The notes under the pieces: model-generated
What the model saw: only the letters and a program-made list of their open reading frames with translations
Database searches by the model: none
Told to the model about the DNA's origin: nothing
Assembly (NCBI GenBank): GCA_019423745.1
Contig: JAHZAV010000008.1
Location: forward strand, 1-64,000
Length of the DNA: 64,000 nucleotides
Origin: Lachnospiraceae bacterium
Lineage (GTDB): Bacteria; Bacillota; Clostridia; Lachnospirales; Lachnospiraceae
Reading direction: 5' to 3'
Shown: in pieces, positions 32,211 through 41,128 of the stretch
Position numbering within the stretch: position 1 is the stretch's first letter
Layout of the letters: every line of letters starts with the position of its first letter
Made by a program: the position numbers and the translations under genes

Positions 32211-34367
32211 ATGGATAATAATTTTGAAAAGCGGAAAAAGGTTATATATGACTTTATATGTGATGAATTTTATGTTTCAATGAAATTAAAGGAAATTGCC
32301 ATAATTCTGCAAGTGCCAAAAGAGCAGCGAAAGGAGCTGAAGGAGGTACTGGACAGTTTGATAGGTGAGGGGAAAGTCCGGCTTACCCAGAAAGGAAAAT
32401 ACATGAAAGGCGAATCTGGAAGAATTGTAGGGGTATATCAGGCTCACCCCAAAGGATTTGGCTTTGTCATGATAGAAGGAGAGCAGGAAGACATTTTCAT
32501 TGGAGAAGAGGAGAGCGGCGGAGCTTTACAGGGAGATACCGTTGCGGTTGTACTCCTTCGGACTCCTGAAGGGAAAAGAAAAGAGGGGAAAATTGTAGAA
32601 ATTCTCTCCAGGGGAACCACTCATGTGGTGGGGTTGTATGAAAAAAAGGATAAGAAAAATTTTGGATTTGTACGCCCGGATAATCCCAGATTCTGCCAGG
32701 ATATTTTTATCGCAAAAGAGAACTCTGCAGGAGCTATGGATGGACATAAGGTTGTGGTCCGTTTGCTCAATTATGGTGATAAAGGAAGAAAACCGGAGGG
32801 CAGGATCGAAGAGATTCTTGGTCATAAAAATGATCCGGGGATGGATATTTTGTCTATTGTAAAAGGCTATGATCTTCCAGTGGAATTTCCGGAGAAAGTA
32901 CTGAATCAGGCTGGCAGAGTGCCGGATGAAATCAGTGAAGCGGACATGCAGGGGAGAAAGGATATTCGAAGTTGGAGCATGGTAACAATTGACGGAGAAG
33001 ATGCGAAAGATCTGGATGATGCGGTTTCTCTTACATGGACGGAGGATCAGTTTATCCTTGGGGTTCATATTGCAGATGTGTCCAATTATGTTCAGGAGAG
33101 AAGTGCGTTGGATCGTGAGGCGCTTAAAAGAGGGACCAGTGTTTATCTTGCGGATCGTGTGATTCCTATGTTGCCTCACCGATTGTCCAATGGGATATGT
33201 TCTCTAAATGAAGGAGCGGATCGTCTTGCATTAAGCTGTATCATGACAATAGACAGACTGGGAAATGTGACTGATCATGAGATTGCTGAAACGGTTATCT
33301 GTGTAAATAAAAGGATGTCCTATACACAAGTAAAGGAGATTCTTTCCAATCCTTCTGGTGAGGAGGCTAAGAAACAGGAAAGTCTGGTGCCAATGCTGGA
33401 ACAGATGTCTGTTCTTTCGGGAATTTTAAGAAAAAAACGCCATAAAAGAGGTGCCATAGACTTTGACTTTCCAGAAGCAAAGCTTCGTCTGGATGAGAAA
33501 GGGAAACCAATCGAAATTTTGCCCTATGATCGAAATGTGGCTACAAAGATGATAGAGGACTTTATGCTTCTTGCCAATGAAACAGTGGCAGAAGATTATT
33601 ACTGGCAGGAGCTGCCTTTTGTATACCGTACCCATGAGGCTCCAGATGAAGAAAAAATTAGAAAATTTGCCATCTTTATTAATAATTTTGGGTATTCCAT
33701 GCATGTTGGACATGGAGAGATACATCCAAAAGAAGTTCAGAAACTATTAGAAAAGCTGGAGGGGAAACCGGAGGAGGATTTGATTAGCCGCCTTGCCTTA
33801 CGATCAATGAGACAGGCGAAATATTCACCGGAAAATGCAGGACATTTTGGACTTGCTGCTTCTTATTATACTCATTTTACTTCTCCGATTCGTCGTTATC
33901 CTGATCTTCAGATCCACCGGATTATTAAGGATAATTTAAGAGGACGGATGAATGAGAAGAAAATAGAGCATTATGCGTCTATTCTTCCGGAAGTGACAAG
34001 ACAAGCCAGTGAAACGGAAAGGAAAGCAGATGAGGCAGAGCGGGCAACAATAAAACTGAAAAAGGCGGAATTTATGCAAAGTCATATCGGAGAAGTGTAT
34101 GAAGGCATTATTTCCGGAATGACAAAATGGGGCATGTATGTGGAGCTTGATAATACAGTAGAAGGTTTAATTCATGTGGCATCCATGAGAGAAGATCACT
34201 ATGAATATTATGAAGAACGCTGCGAAATGGCAGGACTTCATACAGGAAAAGTATATCGCCTGGGACAGAAGGTGTATGTCAAAGTAGTGGCGGCAGATCG
34301 CATGACAAGAACAATAGATTTTGAAATTGTAGAAAAAGGAGACTTTGAAAATGGCGAAGACCAGTGA
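32211..34367 (+). CDS. rnr: Ribonuclease R
   Basis: 718 residues from the ATG at 32211 (ribosome site GAGGTGA). A 3'-5' exoribonuclease that degrades structured RNA. Domain order: winged helix (about 5-65), cold-shock domains (70-200), RNB catalytic domain (about 245-575; DGEDAKDLDDAVS holds the four Asp metal ligands; HFTSPIRRYPDL near its end) and S1 domain (620-705). It overlaps smpB by 17 bases and is followed by ssrA 1.4 kb later. RNase R works with SmpB and tmRNA to destroy faulty mRNAs, so the cluster forms a trans-translation module. Confidence 0.93.
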   Translation: MDNNFEKRKKVIYDFICDEFYVSMKLKEIAIILQVPKEQRKELKEVLDSLIGEGKVRLTQKGKYMKGESGRIVGVYQAHPKGFGFVMIEGEQEDIFIGEEESGGALQGDTVAVVLLRTPEGKRKEGKIVEILSRGTTHVVGLYEKKDKKNFGFVRPDNPRFCQDIFIAKENSAGAMDGHKVVVRLLNYGDKGRKPEGRIEEILGHKNDPGMDILSIVKGYDLPVEFPEKVLNQAGRVPDEISEADMQGRKDIRSWSMVTIDGEDAKDLDDAVSLTWTEDQFILGVHIADVSNYVQERSALDREALKRGTSVYLADRVIPMLPHRLSNGICSLNEGADRLALSCIMTIDRLGNVTDHEIAETVICVNKRMSYTQVKEILSNPSGEEAKKQESLVPMLEQMSVLSGILRKKRHKRGAIDFDFPEAKLRLDEKGKPIEILPYDRNVATKMIEDFMLLANETVAEDYYWQELPFVYRTHEAPDEEKIRKFAIFINNFGYSMHVGHGEIHPKEVQKLLEKLEGKPEEDLISRLALRSMRQAKYSPENAGHFGLAASYYTHFTSPIRRYPDLQIHRIIKDNLRGRMNEKKIEHYASILPEVTRQASETERKADEAERATIKLKKAEFMQSHIGEVYEGIISGMTKWGMYVELDNTVEGLIHVASMREDHYEYYEERCEMAGLHTGKVYRLGQKVYVKVVAADRMTRTIDFEIVEKGDFENGEDQ

Positions 34368-34818
34368 AAAAATGATAGCAAATAATAAAAAGGCATATCA
34401 TGATTATTTTATACTGGAAAAATATGAGGCAGGCATTTCACTTGCGGGAACAGAAGTGAAATCCTTAAGAATGGGAAAGTGCAGTATTAAAGAATCTTTT
34501 GTACGCATAGAAAATGGGGAGGTTTATATTTACGGGATGCATATCAGTCCGTATGAAAAAGGAAATATTTTTAATAAAGATCCATTACGGACAAGAAAAC
34601 TTCTTCTTCACAAATCAGAGATCAATAAAATGACTGGTAAAATGAAGGAAAAGGGGATTGCAATTGTCCCTCTGAAAGTATATTTTAAAGGGAGCCTTGT
34701 TAAGGTTGAGATTGGTCTTGCAAAGGGGAAAAAGTTATATGACAAGCGACAGGATATTGCAAAGAAGGATCAGCAAAGAGAGGCAAGCCGAGAATTTAAA
34801 ATAAGAAATTTTGGATAA
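34351..34818 (+). CDS. smpB: SsrA-binding protein SmpB
   Basis: 155 residues; the ATG at 34351 lies inside the rnr end, with GGAG 9 bases upstream. It binds tmRNA and brings it to stalled ribosomes. Landmarks: NNKKAYHDYFI, AGISLAGTEVKSLRMGKCSIKESFVR, HISPYEKGN and the basic C-terminal tail KLYDKRQDIAKKDQQREASREFK that enters the mRNA channel. Co-transcribed with rnr; tmRNA is encoded just downstream. Confidence 0.93.
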   Translation: MAKTSEKMIANNKKAYHDYFILEKYEAGISLAGTEVKSLRMGKCSIKESFVRIENGEVYIYGMHISPYEKGNIFNKDPLRTRKLLLHKSEINKMTGKMKEKGIAIVPLKVYFKGSLVKVEIGLAKGKKLYDKRQDIAKKDQQREASREFKIRNFG

Positions 34819-34830
34819 GGAGGAACAAAT

Positions 34831-35097
34831 ATGGTTCCGGTAAATAAAAAGCAATTAAGAGAGTTGGTTTCACAGACGACGATAGAAACTTACGAGGAAC
34901 TGACGCCACAGTTGGTTCAGTTAATACAGGAGACAAATAAAAAGGAAAATTTGACAGAGGCACAGAAACAGGATGAGATATCTCTTCATATGATGGGATA
35001 TATTAAATCATGTACCAATGAAATTATTATTGAAGTACTGGCAGAAATATTAGGGTTGGAAGATGAAAAACCTCCAGTACACATAGGAGGAAGATAA
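34831..35097 (+). CDS. Small helical protein of unknown function
   Basis: 88 residues, ATG 12 bases after smpB with ribosome site AAGGAGGA. Entirely helical by pattern, acidic, no signal peptide, no metal-binding cysteines apart from one Cys. It contains LVQLIQETNKKENLTEAQKQD and an end PPVHIGGR. It stops one base before the next gene, so it belongs to the rnr-smpB transcript. The family is not recognised; conserved position would hint at a ribosome- or RNA-related job, but this is inference only. Confidence 0.65.
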   Translation: MVPVNKKQLRELVSQTTIETYEELTPQLVQLIQETNKKENLTEAQKQDEISLHMMGYIKSCTNEIIIEVLAEILGLEDEKPPVHIGGR

Positions 35098-35098
35098 A

Positions 35099-35638
35099 AT
35101 GGCTTACTGCGTAAAATGCGGAGCAAAAGTACAAGATGGAGCAAAATTTTGTCCGGAATGTGGGGCTAAGATTCCAGAATCTCAGACAGATAGCAGAGAA
35201 AAGGAACAGTATACCTATACCAATCAGGATACTTGGAATTACAATGATCAAGGATTTCAAAATAATGGATATTATCAGTATGAGGAAGAAAAATTTCATA
35301 AAGAAGATGTTCAGAGAAATAAAGTAATGGCAGTACTGTCGTATATAGGAATTTTGGTTCTTATTCCTCTTCTGGCAGGGAATAAGTCGTCAGAATATGT
35401 GCGACAGCATTTGAATCAGGGGATTAGTCTGTGGGTTGCTTCTTTGATTGTGGATGTGATTACAGATGGAAGCTTTTTGGGATATCGGTTATTTTATCAC
35501 CATGGCTGGGGACTTTCAGTGTTAGGCGATATCGTTTCTTTCGTACTTTTGATTCTTGCTATTCTTGGCATTATAAGTGCGTGTAAAGGGACAAAAAAAC
35601 CGCTGCCGGTCGTAGGCAGTATTTGCATATTCAAATAA
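35099..35638 (+). CDS. Zinc-ribbon membrane protein (DUF4870-like)
   Basis: 179 residues. An N-terminal zinc ribbon (C4-x2-C7 and C18-x2-C21: YCVKCGAKVQDGAKFCPECG) is followed by a Gln/Asn/Tyr-rich linker (30-75) and a membrane part of about three helices (80-170), with VMAVLSYIGILVLIPLLAG and EYVRQHLNQGISLW typical of DUF4870/TIM44-like small membrane proteins. The function is unknown. It is the last protein gene before ssrA; the strong ssrA promoter starts 15 bases after its stop. Confidence 0.75.
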   Translation: MAYCVKCGAKVQDGAKFCPECGAKIPESQTDSREKEQYTYTNQDTWNYNDQGFQNNGYYQYEEEKFHKEDVQRNKVMAVLSYIGILVLIPLLAGNKSSEYVRQHLNQGISLWVASLIVDVITDGSFLGYRLFYHHGWGLSVLGDIVSFVLLILAILGIISACKGTKKPLPVVGSICIFK

Positions 35639-35653
35639 GGACGTCAGGATTCC

Positions 35654-35682
35654 TTGACATTTGGAGAAGCGTTTACTATAAT
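35654..35682 (+). promoter_or_regulatory. Consensus promoter of ssrA
   Basis: TTGACA (35654-35659), 17 bases, TATAAT (35677-35682): a perfect sigma-A promoter, fitting a highly made stable RNA. The primary transcript would begin near 35689 and be trimmed to 35732. Confidence 0.88.
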
Positions 35683-35731
35683 AAATGACACCGATAAAAC
35701 AAATGTCTGCGAACCGGAAGAGCATGAGTGA

Positions 35732-36080
35732 GGGCTTGTACTGGTTTCGACGGGGGTTTGGAAGTTGGGGAAGCCATCCGTAGTGGGACACTACGTAAAA
35801 AGTTCCAATTAAATATAAACGCAGACAATAGAGAATTAGCGTACGCTGCCTAATTTTGGCGGCAGTCGGCCTTAGGTCATCCGCTGCTTAAGATCCCGGC
35901 TTCAACAAGGCGGAGCACTTCATTTCCAAAGCTTTGAGGATATGGAAGAACTTATGAAGCTACTGAAACTGGAAGCCTGTCATTAGGCGTCTGGCAGAGG
36001 GAATGATAAAGTAATGACTGTGATGGGAGATGCCCTGATGGAAAGGCTTTCGGACGCGGGTTCGATTCCCGCCAGGTCCA
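35732..36080 (+). ncRNA. ssrA: tmRNA (transfer-messenger RNA)
   Basis: 349 nt. The 5' end GGGCTTG pairs with CAGGTCC at the 3' end (two G-U pairs) to form the tRNA-like acceptor; TACTGGTTTCGACGGGG and GCGGGTTCGATTCCCGCC give the D-like and T arms. CCA is not encoded. The tag frame starts with GCA at 35821 and ends TAA at 35853, encoding ADNRELAYAA (after the Ala from charged tmRNA). Several pseudoknot-forming repeats follow. It frees stalled ribosomes and marks the peptide for proteolysis; smpB and rnr lie just upstream. The tag ends AYAA instead of the frequent ALAA. Confidence 0.95.
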
Positions 36081-36087
36081 TTTAATG

Positions 36088-36135
36088 AAAAGCTGCATTT
36101 TACACTTATTGATAAGTGTAAAATGCAGCTTTTTA
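36088..36135 (+). terminator. Terminator of ssrA
   Basis: Very long perfect stem AAAAGCTGCATTTTACACTTA / TAAGTGTAAAATGCAGCTTTT with a TTGA loop and TTTTT; first bases lie 8 nt after the mature tmRNA end. Confidence 0.9.
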
Positions 36136-36233
36136 TTATTATAGACAGAACAATATTTCATAAGTGACCATTTTAAATCTCCTGCATAAATTAATATTGA
36201 AATTCAGCAAAAAATGACAGGAGACAGCGAAAT

Positions 36234-37697
36234 ATGAGTTTAAATGGCATTGATATCAGTAATCATCAGGCCGGTATCGACCTTACAAAAGTTTCAGCTG
36301 ATTTTGTAATATGTAAGGCTACGGAAGGAGTTGGGTTTGTAGATCCCTATTGTAACAAATTTATTCAGACAGCGAAAAGACTTGGACGAAAAACAGGTGT
36401 TTATCATTATGCATCAGGGAAAAGTACAGGAAAGGCGGAAGCGGATTTCTTTTATAAAAATATACAAGGATATGTGAAGCAGTCAATCCTTGTGCTTGAC
36501 TGGGAAGGAAAGGCAATAGAAAAAGGGCCTCAATATGCAAAAGAGTTTCTTGACAGATTGTATGAGCTAACTGGGGTTAGACCGCTGATCTATATGAGTA
36601 ACAGTGTAGTAAACAGCTATGACTGGACAAAGGTTGTGCAGGCGGATTACGGTTTGTGGAATGCAGGTTATTTTGCAGGAGACAAGACGATGGATTATAC
36701 GCCGGATGCACCGCTTTATGGTGGATTGGGGACTTGGAAGACATGTGCTTTGTATCAGTATACATCGTCAGGAAGACTGGAAGGATGGGGTGGGAATCTC
36801 GATTTGAATGTATTTTACGGGACTCGGGATACCTGGGACAAATATGCAGGAGCTGTAACTGTTGTAAATGATCCGGATGGTGCGATAAAACCTGGAGGAG
36901 AAGTTCAGGAAGACAAGGCGAAGAAAGGGAAAGTCTCCTACCAGGTTCATGTAAGAAGATTGGGGTGGCTTTCTTGGAAATGTGATGGAGAAATGGCCGG
37001 AACTACCGGGCAGAATCGTCGGATGGAAGCCATTCGGATCGCACCGCCGGGAAAAACCAATGTAAAACTTCACATAAAGGGAATTGGTGACCGGCAGTAC
37101 AAAGATATTACGAAGAATACGATTCTTGGAACGACAGGAGAGAAAAGAAGGATTGAAGCAATAGCTATAGAAGCAGGAGAAGAGCCAGAGAAAGCGCATT
37201 ATGCTTATCAGGTACATCAGAAAAGATATGGTTGGACAGACTGGAAATTTGATGGAGAATGGGCAGGAAAACAAGGGGAAGCGCTTCAGCTGGAAGCACT
37301 CCGAATACGGATTGCCCATCTTGTTCTTGAGGCTCATGTACAAAGGGAAGGATGGCTTCCAAAAGTACCGGATGGTGAAATTACGGGAACAATAGGAAAG
37401 TCCCTTCGTTTGGAGGCATTTCGGCTTGATCCTTTTGCATACCAAATTAAGGCAAAAGCGCATATTCAGTCCGATGGATGGGTTGATTATGGTGTAATCA
37501 ATAAGGATACCGTGATTGGTACGACGAATGAGAAGAAGCGCCTCGAATGCCTGTGTTTTGAGGGTCCCTTTGAATGGCGTGCCCATCTTGCTCATAGTGG
37601 CTGGACAGACTGGACTTTGGCAGATGGCATTGCAACTCTTGGTACCGTAGGTCAGGAACTTGCAATAGAAGCGTTTCAGATACGAATGAATAAGTAA
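36234..37697 (+). CDS. GH25 lysozyme with ChW repeats, no signal peptide
   Basis: 487 residues. Residues 3-200 form a GH25 muramidase: G-I-D7-I-S-N-H-Q at the start, CKATEG and catalytic LDWEG (D89, E91). It cuts the glycan chain of peptidoglycan. Residues about 235-487 contain five to six ChW repeats (YQVHVRRLGWLSWKCDGE, GTTGQNRRMEAIRI and later copies), which bind surface sugars or peptidoglycan in Clostridia. No signal peptide or membrane segment is present, so export would need a holin or lysis, as for phage endolysins. It directly follows tmRNA, a favoured phage insertion point, but no other phage gene is near. A bidirectional terminator follows. Confidence 0.87.
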   Translation: MSLNGIDISNHQAGIDLTKVSADFVICKATEGVGFVDPYCNKFIQTAKRLGRKTGVYHYASGKSTGKAEADFFYKNIQGYVKQSILVLDWEGKAIEKGPQYAKEFLDRLYELTGVRPLIYMSNSVVNSYDWTKVVQADYGLWNAGYFAGDKTMDYTPDAPLYGGLGTWKTCALYQYTSSGRLEGWGGNLDLNVFYGTRDTWDKYAGAVTVVNDPDGAIKPGGEVQEDKAKKGKVSYQVHVRRLGWLSWKCDGEMAGTTGQNRRMEAIRIAPPGKTNVKLHIKGIGDRQYKDITKNTILGTTGEKRRIEAIAIEAGEEPEKAHYAYQVHQKRYGWTDWKFDGEWAGKQGEALQLEALRIRIAHLVLEAHVQREGWLPKVPDGEITGTIGKSLRLEAFRLDPFAYQIKAKAHIQSDGWVDYGVINKDTVIGTTNEKKRLECLCFEGPFEWRAHLAHSGWTDWTLADGIATLGTVGQELAIEAFQIRMNK

Positions 37698-37730
37698 AAG
37701 ATGATAACGTTACAGAAAATAGAAACCAAA

Positions 37731-37760
37731 AAGTCCTCAAGGATATTTCCTTGAGGACTT
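37731..37760. terminator. Bidirectional terminator
   Basis: AAGTCCTCAAGG / CCTTGAGGACTT stem; a T-run follows on the minus strand and CATTTATTT on the plus strand. It separates the GH25 gene from the opposing glycosyltransferase gene. Confidence 0.85.
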
Positions 37761-37772
37761 CATTTATTTAAA

Positions 37773-39758
37773 TCAGGCTTCATCTAAAATATGATATAAA
37801 AAGTTTACGGCCTCATTCATATCTATACCATTATGTCCTTTTTCTGGGTTGAAATGCAGAATTACTTCAATGTCATTGTATTCTTCTATGGATGTCATTG
37901 TTTCTGCATTTTTCAAAAACGGGACCAGCTGGGTGGAATTATCTGCTGATGAACATAGATTGATATGCATATAAATTTTAGGGACATAATGATGTTTTTC
38001 AAAGGCATCAATAATGTTAAATCGTTCCTTATAGTTTAAAACATCACTGATGTTGTCAAAAGAAAATGTGATGACAGAATTTAAGGCGTCTTTAAAAATC
38101 CAGTTTCTCACATCAAGCTGTGCATTGTCAGCCACTACTTTTGCCCCTTTCAAATAGATGCCCATGATAATTGATAAATATCCCCCTGCTGATGTGCCAT
38201 AGATTACAGTATTTTCTAGCTGAATTCCCATTTTACTAATGATTTTTTTGAGAATCAGGCTGCTGTTTTCAAGATAGTAATTTTCATTTTTGCCGATGCC
38301 CCATCCGATTTGCAGAAAACTGTTTAGATATAATGTGGGATCCATACAGAATACAGAGGATGTTTTTAGCATGTTGGCCCAACTGTGTCTTTGAAATACG
38401 GGAACCAAGACATTTCCTTCTGCCACAGCACCATTATTAAAGACAACGAGTTTGTCATTATCTTTCCGACGATTGATCAGATATTCGTACGGGACATTGT
38501 CTTTTATAACGCGTAGTATATAAAGGCAGTCCGGCTGGATTTGATAGCTGTCCAGTTCATATTCCTGAATGGTAATTTCTGGATAGGGAAGTTTTGTTAT
38601 CTTCATATTCATATTCTTATTCGTGCGCTGCATTGTCTGCTCTATTAAATTTACTGTTTTTTGAACTTCTGTTTTAATGTCATATTCGTTTCCGATATCA
38701 AAATTATTCTTGCAACCACCATATTTGTTCAGATAGCTAAGCAAAATGGAAGCAAGTTCTTTTTTGTCATAGTCTATCAAATTACCGCAGTTGTATTTTT
38801 CTATCAACTCTTTTGCCACCCCCACATCTGTTGAAATAATAGGAGTATTCAGCATGACGCTTTCTACCAGAACGAGGCTGAAACCTTCGCTAAGCGAGGT
38901 TAAAACAGTGGCAGTACTGTTTTTAATATACGGATACGGATTTTCAATAAAACCAAGTATTTTTACATTTTCTTCAAGATCATTTTCTTTGATATATTTT
39001 TCTAGCTTTGGGCGATCTTCGCCATCCCCTAATAAATAAATCATAAAATTATTGTGCCGTTCTTTTACTTCTTTTGCAGCTTCCAATAATAGAATCTGGT
39101 TTTTGTTATAATCTAACCTTCCCAGTGTTGTAAACAGCATCTTGTCAGGTACCGGAATTTTTTCCTGACTGAGCAATTCGATTTTTTCACTGTCAACAGA
39201 ATTTGCGATTTTTACAACATTTTCTGTAATCCCAAATAGCTCTTCTAATGTTTGCTGCACCACATCAGAAATCACGGCAATAGAATCAAAACATTTTAGT
39301 ACATTGGCCTGCATTTCAAATTCTTGCTTTATCTGTTTATACTGACTTGTATTTTCATCAAATTTTTTATAATCTAATTCACGCATATCTCCTCTGATCC
39401 ATAGGATTTTTGTACCACTTTTGATATAGGACGCAAAATAAGATGGAGCATTATGGTTGCACGCAATGATGCAATCATATTTTTCGTTAATTCTCTTATT
39501 GAAGTTCAGCGGATTGGCGAGCAGATCATAGTAATTGTTGAGTGCTTGCTCTTCATGAAAGTCCTCTTTGGTGTAATCAATGAGAGAATCTAAAATTTTA
39601 ATATTACTGTTAAAAAGTGTCTGCTGTGAGTTTTTAAATAAAGGCAGAATATGGATCTCATATTTTGTTTGATCCATTCGATTTAAAACATCTGCCAGAG
39701 ATTTTTCTGTGCCGTATCCATAGGATATACTCCATGTTATAAACAATAATTTTTTCAT
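37773..39758 (-). CDS. Two-domain protein: GT4 glycosyltransferase plus alpha/beta-hydrolase
   Basis: 661 residues. Residues 1-375 are a GT-B (GT4) glycosyltransferase: a Gly-containing N-terminal loop (SYGYGTEKSL), VISDVVQ, TLGRLDYNKNQILLLEAA and LTSLSEGFSLVLVESVMLNTPIIST, the E-x7-E region of the nucleotide-sugar site. Residues about 400-661 resemble an alpha/beta-hydrolase: GTSAGG (521-526, nucleophile Ser523), a later Asp and PEKGHNGID with a candidate catalytic His near 642. The second half also recalls the hydrolase-like Asp2/accessory Sec components. Possible job: glycosylate and modify a surface glycan or protein. It stands alone between terminator and a divergent small membrane protein gene. 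Confidence 0.75.
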   Translation of the reverse strand: MKKLLFITWSISYGYGTEKSLADVLNRMDQTKYEIHILPLFKNSQQTLFNSNIKILDSLIDYTKEDFHEEQALNNYYDLLANPLNFNKRINEKYDCIIACNHNAPSYFASYIKSGTKILWIRGDMRELDYKKFDENTSQYKQIKQEFEMQANVLKCFDSIAVISDVVQQTLEELFGITENVVKIANSVDSEKIELLSQEKIPVPDKMLFTTLGRLDYNKNQILLLEAAKEVKERHNNFMIYLLGDGEDRPKLEKYIKENDLEENVKILGFIENPYPYIKNSTATVLTSLSEGFSLVLVESVMLNTPIISTDVGVAKELIEKYNCGNLIDYDKKELASILLSYLNKYGGCKNNFDIGNEYDIKTEVQKTVNLIEQTMQRTNKNMNMKITKLPYPEITIQEYELDSYQIQPDCLYILRVIKDNVPYEYLINRRKDNDKLVVFNNGAVAEGNVLVPVFQRHSWANMLKTSSVFCMDPTLYLNSFLQIGWGIGKNENYYLENSSLILKKIISKMGIQLENTVIYGTSAGGYLSIIMGIYLKGAKVVADNAQLDVRNWIFKDALNSVITFSFDNISDVLNYKERFNIIDAFEKHHYVPKIYMHINLCSSADNSTQLVPFLKNAETMTSIEEYNDIEVILHFNPEKGHNGIDMNEAVNFLYHILDEA

Positions 39759-39905
39759 GCTATCACCCCGTTTTCATTATATGGGGTATCCTTAAGGTGG
39801 GTGAAGATTTTATAGAAACAAGAACCGTTGTAGAGGATTGCACATATGATAATATGAGGATTTCTGTTATCTGTAATGAGAACGGTATGAGAAGAGGTAT
39901 GATTA

Positions 39906-40490
39906 ATGAAACAATTACGCAGAATGTTGAAAGAAATCGTTGTGGATATTTGCATAACGGATTGGTTTTTGCTCCTATTTATGATTGTGTTGTTTTTCTA
40001 TATGGTATTTTATCTTTTCACCGGAGTGGGAAGTTCAGAGGAAAATAATACAATTAATGTTATTATCAGAACATCCATGGCCTCTATTTTTGGATATTTT
40101 ATAAGTGCAAATTTTTCAAAAACCAGGGTATCGGGAAAATCTCAGAGAAAAGAAAATGGCGGTAAAGAGAGTCCTTTAAAAACTATAGTCAAAAATGGCA
40201 GTCAGACTGTTCAGAATCGAATAGGATTTCAGACAGTGGCTACTTCAAAAGATCAAGAAAGCGGAGGCGCTTCCGTTTCTGAAGATTCTTCGGCTGTTTT
40301 GAGACAATGTAGTAATGTACAAGTAGGTATCGTAGCGATTATTGGGATGGCGTCTCTTCTTGTTTTGATTATAACAGGGCGGCTTCAGAATATTACACCA
40401 GAACTTACAGCAATGATGTCTCAGCTTCGTGATTTTGTGGCCGCCTCAATTGGCTTTCTCATTAGCTGTGGAAAAAGTACAGCAGATTGA
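39906..40490 (+). CDS. Small membrane protein of unknown function
   Basis: 194 residues, ATG preceded by AGAGGT. Three hydrophobic helices (about 18-40, 52-70 and 140-160) and one near the C-terminus (175-190), with a long Ser/Gln/Lys-rich loop (72-130) between. No known catalytic motif. It diverges from the glycosyltransferase gene and ends at a strong terminator next to tRNA-Ser. The family is not recognised. Confidence 0.65.
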   Translation: MKQLRRMLKEIVVDICITDWFLLLFMIVLFFYMVFYLFTGVGSSEENNTINVIIRTSMASIFGYFISANFSKTRVSGKSQRKENGGKESPLKTIVKNGSQTVQNRIGFQTVATSKDQESGGASVSEDSSAVLRQCSNVQVGIVAIIGMASLLVLIITGRLQNITPELTAMMSQLRDFVAASIGFLISCGKSTAD

Positions 40491-40495
40491 AAATA

Positions 40496-40535
40496 AAATG
40501 GGCTTTTCGAACATTTTTTCGAAAAGCCCATTTTT
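40496..40535. terminator. Terminator between membrane protein gene and tRNA-Ser
   Basis: AAATGGGCTTTTCGA / TCGAAAAGCCCATTT stem with T-runs on both sides; it can serve both the plus-strand gene and the minus-strand tRNA. Confidence 0.87.
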
Positions 40536-40559
40536 ATAAATTTGTTGTAATAAAATAAC

Positions 40560-40650
40560 GGAGACGGAGGGATTCGAACCCTCGTACCGGCGATAAAACC
40601 GATAAACTGATTTCGAGTCAGCCCCGTTACGGCCACTTCGGTACGTCTCC
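40560..40650 (-). tRNA. tRNA-Ser (anticodon CGA)
   Basis: 91 nt on the minus strand. Acceptor stem GGAGACG / CGTCTCC, D arm with AAGTGGCCGTAACGG, anticodon stem-loop CTGACTCGAAATCAG with CGA at positions 34-36, long variable arm typical of class II tRNA-Ser and T arm GAGGGTTCGAATCCCTC. CCA is not encoded. It reads UCG codons. Confidence 0.95.
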
Positions 40651-40740
40651 AGATCTATTGCTGTCAAGTCAGAAAACAATAATCTGGCGTAACAGCAGAA
40701 ATATTATAGCACGTTTAGACAGATTGGAAAAGAGACAAAA

Positions 40741-41019
40741 TTATTTTTTCCTTTTGAAAAAAGAAAAACGTGATCGACGCTCTTCCTCGCCAATAGCCAG
40801 AAGTTCATCGTATGCCCGGCGCATTTCCTGCTCTCTTTTTTCACGGACATGTTTAGGGGGGATGTTGGCATATTTGGGATAATGCTCTTCTTCCTCCTCT
40901 TTTTCTTGTGTAAACGCGGCGTCTGGAAGACGGAATTTCTTACGGCATGTGTCACAGAGGGCATAGCCTGGGGACTTTTTACTCATTCTTAAGGGATTCC
41001 CACATTTTGGACAATTCAT
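40741..41019 (-). CDS. Small zinc-ribbon protein of unknown function
   Basis: 92 residues. Two CxxC pairs at the start (MNCPKCGNPLRMS and YALCDTCRKKF) form a zinc ribbon; the rest is highly charged (EKEEEEEHYPKYANIPP and basic end FSFFKRKK). Ribosome site GAGGAGG. It may bind RNA or the ribosome, but the family is not recognised with certainty. It diverges from the two-component system operon. Confidence 0.75.
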   Translation of the reverse strand: MNCPKCGNPLRMSKKSPGYALCDTCRKKFRLPDAAFTQEKEEEEEHYPKYANIPPKHVREKREQEMRRAYDELLAIGEEERRSRFSFFKRKK

Positions 41020-41093
41020 TTTAAAAACCTCCTCACGAGAACTAGTATAGCATAAGATGGAAAATTTTTCACAAAAGAAACATAAATTGCTGG

Positions 41094-41099
41094 TATAAT
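41094..41099 (+). promoter_or_regulatory. Extended -10 promoter of the two-component system
   Basis: TGGTATAAT (extended -10, core TATAAT 41094-41099). A -35 box is not clear, as is common for extended -10 promoters. Confidence 0.5.
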
Positions 41100-41128
41100 A
41101 TAAAATAATAATGGAGGAGGTGGCTTTT

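Noticed and set aside
39797..40048. Small frame upstream of the membrane protein gene
   Set aside because: It overlaps the better supported gene starting at 39906, which has a ribosome site and membrane helices.
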